Assembly (NCBI GenBank): GCA_018398765.1
Contig: JAHBMJ010000200.1
Span: forward strand, 37,448-54,155
Length of the DNA stretch: 16,708 bases
Reading direction: 5' to 3'
From: Chromera velia
Taxonomy: Eukaryota; Sar; Chromeraceae
Below, in pieces: positions 14,575 to 16,708 of the stretch. The notes below the pieces were generated by a model. The model saw only the letters and a program-made list of their open reading frames with translations. It did no database searches and was not told the DNA's origin. Position numbers and translations under genes: made by a program. The first letter of the stretch is position 1. Each line of letters starts with the position of its first letter.

Positions 14575-14949
14575 GCCGAAAATGCCGGAACACAACCTTG
14601 GAATTGACTATAAAACGGGAGGGCAGCTAAGCGTGGGGCATATGCAAGAGTCACTTAGTTCCTAGCTGTCATGCAGCAGATAATAAAAACATGCATGTAC
14701 GCGTCTAATTCTTTGATTCTCTTAATTTGCCGAATTTAAATAAACAAAGAGCTAGACAAAGAGAGGGCACAACTTGAAGGTTGAGACTAGGGTTGAAAAC
14801 TAGGTGGCGCTGAAGAAGAGGAATAGAAGAGGTAAGCTCACTGACTAATTCTTAAAAAACGTGTACGTAGTCTTAAAATTGACTCTTAATTATTTTAATT
14901 TATTTGTATTGGTACTCATAATTTGCGCTATAGACTCGGAACTTGCTAA

Positions 14950-14977
14950 TTCATTCATTCATTCATTCATTCATTCA
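14950..14977. repeat. (ATTC)n microsatellite
   Basis: About seven tetranucleotide units, with degenerate ATTC copies continuing for another 20 bases. Confidence 0.85.
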
Positions 14978-15105
14978 AATTCATTCTAATTCATTTAGTG
15001 CTGATATGTGATCATCGTAACTCAGATCACAACACAGATCGTACTGCGCATGTGAGATCCACCTGTGCGAAAATCGGTAGATTCTAATTGAGAGACGTGG
15101 GACTG

Positions 15106-15138
15106 GCTTGACAGCTAGCTTGACAGCTAGCTTGACAG
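15106..15138. repeat. 12-base tandem repeat, 2.75 copies
   Basis: The unit GCTTGACAGCTA is repeated exactly, with a partial third copy. No coding role was found. Confidence 0.85.
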
Positions 15139-15277
15139 TACGGGAAACAACAGGCAAGAATAGACGAAAAATGAAACGGATGGATGGATATGAAGGAGTC
15201 AAACGACAGTCAGGAAGCAAGGCAAACAGTGCTAGGACCGAACCTAAAAGCAATGCCCCCCACGAGCACCAGTATGT

Positions 15278-15322
15278 AGGGAATCAGTTACGAAGTGAAC
15301 CTGATCGTAGACCTGATTCCCT
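15278..15322 (-). other. 10-bp inverted repeat downstream of the cupin gene
   Basis: AGGGAATCAG and CTGATTCCCT pair exactly around a 25-base loop, ending 26 bases past the cupin stop. It could fold in the 3' UTR; a role in RNA 3' end formation is only a guess. Confidence 0.4.
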
Positions 15323-15347
15323 GTTGAATCGATTCAAAGTGCAGCGG

Positions 15348-15863
15348 TCATTCCTGTTCCTTAGCTTTCACCCAATCTGGTTCTGCCATGCCCCCTCTGT
15401 CTTTCTTCTCCGTGACGTTCTTACTTCCCCCGGTTTTGAGTTCAAGGACGACCACCTCCATCGGTTCTGTGCCGTCATTGCGGTCGGCATGCAAATGATC
15501 TGGAGGGTCCGCTTCGAGAAAATAGGCCTTCCCCGCCTCCCATGTGTAGGTGTCCAGCAGGTGGGTCTGCTCGCCCAGCACCTTTAAGCTACCGCCAGAC
15601 AGGACATACACAGCTCTTGCTCTGTCGTGCCTGTGTAACCGCAAGGGCTGGTTGGGGAGGATGCTTGTCTTCCATATTTTGATGCGATCGTTCTCTAAGA
15701 GCTCCTCTCTTCTGGTTACTTGTTTTCTTTTCAACGAAGTGTCAAGTCCCTTTCGCTTTTCAGGGTCAACACATCTATAGCTGCCAATCCACATCCCGAA
15801 GACCAGAGACGCAAAAATGAGCAGCTCAACAACCGTTCGCTGGTCAAACGGATCGAGTTGCAT
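15348..15863 (-). CDS. Small membrane-anchored cupin-domain protein, intronless
   Basis: 171 residues. Residues 11-27 (VVELLIFASLVFGMWIG) form a membrane anchor or uncleaved signal. Residues about 55-143 are one cupin barrel: motif 1 LRLHRHDRARAVYVLSGG with H77 and H79, and motif 2 GKAYFLEADPPDHLHADRN with P120, H125 and N129. The Glu usual in motif 1 is missing, leaving three possible His metal ligands, as in bacterial BauB-like small cupins. The C-terminal 28 residues are charged (Lys, Glu, Asp). The start is the first ATG; the frame extends 16 codons upstream only from a TTG. No intron is seen, unlike its neighbours. Reaction unknown. Gene transfer from bacteria is possible but not shown. 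Confidence 0.8.
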   Translation of the reverse strand: MQLDPFDQRTVVELLIFASLVFGMWIGSYRCVDPEKRKGLDTSLKRKQVTRREELLENDRIKIWKTSILPNQPLRLHRHDRARAVYVLSGGSLKVLGEQTHLLDTYTWEAGKAYFLEADPPDHLHADRNDGTEPMEVVVLELKTGGSKNVTEKKDRGGMAEPDWVKAKEQE

Positions 15864-16708
15864 GATCGAAGATCGAGAAAGAAGATCAAGAAACAGACTG
15901 AGTCTTCCCAATTTGAGTCATTTTGGGCGGTAGGGAAGCTGCAAACTTGGCCTGTCGAGATATGTTTGATTCCGCCTGATCAGTTGCGTGTGGCTATGCA
16001 ACACAGCGGCTGACGCAAAGGAAGCAAGGCCGGAGCAGGTGGCTTATGGAGCGTACCTGAAGGTTTTCAGGCAGGAGTACAAGCTCATCGTGGATTCGTT
16101 GCAAGTTCTTCATTGTCTGCATTTGAGACACGCACTACCAGGCAGAGAGATTGGAAGATCAGATCCGCAGTGATGAGCTGTACAAATATATATATATATA
16201 TATATAGATGTGTTACGTTTTATACATGCATGTCAGAAGAAGCTTGCAACATGCATGCGCAACAGATCGAGAATTCACGTACGTACGTATACGCATACCC
16301 TGGACATTAATTTGTGGGCCCTTTTCTGGGCCACGCCGCCGGAGCGCCGCGTATTGATGCCCGTCTACCGATACAGATGCAACATGCATGCGATGAAGAT
16401 TGCATGCATACATCTGATCATTATATGCCGTCTCCACTGAGGTCTTTTTTTCACGCTCCTGTTATGATCTCTACTGTCAGTGAGAGAGGTCAAGAAGAAA
16501 AATGAAAGTCCAAACCCCTATCTGGAAGACTTATCCGGCAGATCCCGAGCTTTAGAGCCCTAAAGGAGCCAATTTTTTTCTTTTGCGGCCGCCCTGAAGC
16601 TGGGCAGGGGGGATTGCGGCTTCGCTGCCTATAAGCAACAATGTGCACACTTCCTCCTTTGTTAATTGAGATCTGGAGGTCGATTCAAAAGGAAGCAGAG
16701 GCTGTGTG
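15864..16708. other. Intergenic stretch upstream of the cupin gene, no supported gene
   Basis: A 61-codon plus-strand frame at 15988-16173 (ARPEQVAYGAYLKVFRQEYK) and a minus-strand frame ending in a good CAG/GTACGC donor near 16059 both look faintly coding, but neither has a partner exon I can join. Several ATGCAT sites and short repeats occur. The last 200 bases show nothing recognisable. Confidence 0.5.
16188..16206. repeat. (TA)n microsatellite
   Basis: About nine TA units in the upstream region of the cupin gene. Confidence 0.85.

Larger units (their letters stand above)
13778..14600. mobile_element. Probable non-autonomous hAT-like transposon (823 bp)
   Basis: Ends are CAGAGTTGTG and, read inward from the other side, CAAGGTTGTG: 8 of 10 match, and both keep the A at position 2 and G at position 5 typical of hAT ends. 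The element is flanked by 8-base near-identical copies, GAATCGAC (13770-13777) and GAATTGAC (14601-14608), 7 of 8 matching, the hAT target-site length. Just inside both ends are clustered AAATGCCGG-type motifs, including an exact 36-base block in each. No transposase frame is present, so it would need an enzyme from elsewhere. Terminal repeats are short, so the call rests on the combination. Confidence 0.6.
14609..15347. other. AT-rich intergenic stretch downstream of the cupin gene
   Basis: No supported gene. It holds an (ATTC)n microsatellite at about 14950-14977, a 12-base tandem repeat (15106-15138), and a 10-bp inverted repeat (15278-15287 with 15313-15322) in the 3' flank of the cupin gene. 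Confidence 0.6.

Noticed and set aside
15864-15911. Sixteen-codon N-terminal extension of the cupin frame.
   Set aside because: It begins only from TTG; the first ATG lies just before the membrane anchor and is the natural start.

Overview
The window looks like nuclear DNA of an intron-rich protist, most likely a photosynthetic alveolate of the chromerid type (Chromera velia-like). This is inference. The sequence itself shows GT-AG introns in every multi-exon gene, many di- and tetranucleotide microsatellites beside or inside introns, a scaffold gap flanked by homopolymers, and a gene product whose N-terminus reads as a signal peptide plus basic transit peptide, as for a complex plastid. No bacterial operon structure or ribosome-binding sites are visible. 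I could not search a database, so the organism call is moderate.

Layout. (1) 1-861: no gene seen; 3' flank of the first gene. (2) 862-9061, minus strand: one large gene that I rebuilt from 13 exons whose reading phases agree at every junction except where a 221-base run of N hides an exon. It predicts a type I membrane protein of more than about 1,030 residues: signal peptide, three tandem cadherin-like beta-sandwich repeats (the PF12733-type fold), a cysteine-rich membrane-proximal module, one transmembrane helix that an intron splits, and a long acidic then charged cytoplasmic tail. Repeats 1 and 3 each carry an acidic low-complexity insert at the same place in the fold. (3) 9062-9988: divergent intergenic region, GC-rich in its middle, with ATGCAT palindromes. 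(4) 9989-13152, plus strand: five exons, all phase 0, encoding a 593-residue HAD-superfamily phosphatase resembling bacterial YigB, with a probable plastid-targeting leader and three low-complexity inserts between the catalytic motifs. (5) 13153-15347: more AT-rich, no gene; it holds an 823-bp element with features of a non-autonomous hAT transposon. (6) 15348-15863, minus strand: an intronless 171-residue cupin with an N-terminal membrane anchor, of bacterial aspect. (7) 15864-16708: no supported gene, several simple repeats.

The first two genes are divergent and 927 bp apart, so they may share a promoter. Nothing in their predicted functions (cell-surface or secretory-pathway protein versus plastid phosphatase) shows a common pathway. 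The most unusual item is the membrane protein with tandem cadherin-like sandwiches interrupted by acidic inserts; next are the hAT-like element and the simple repeats at splice sites.
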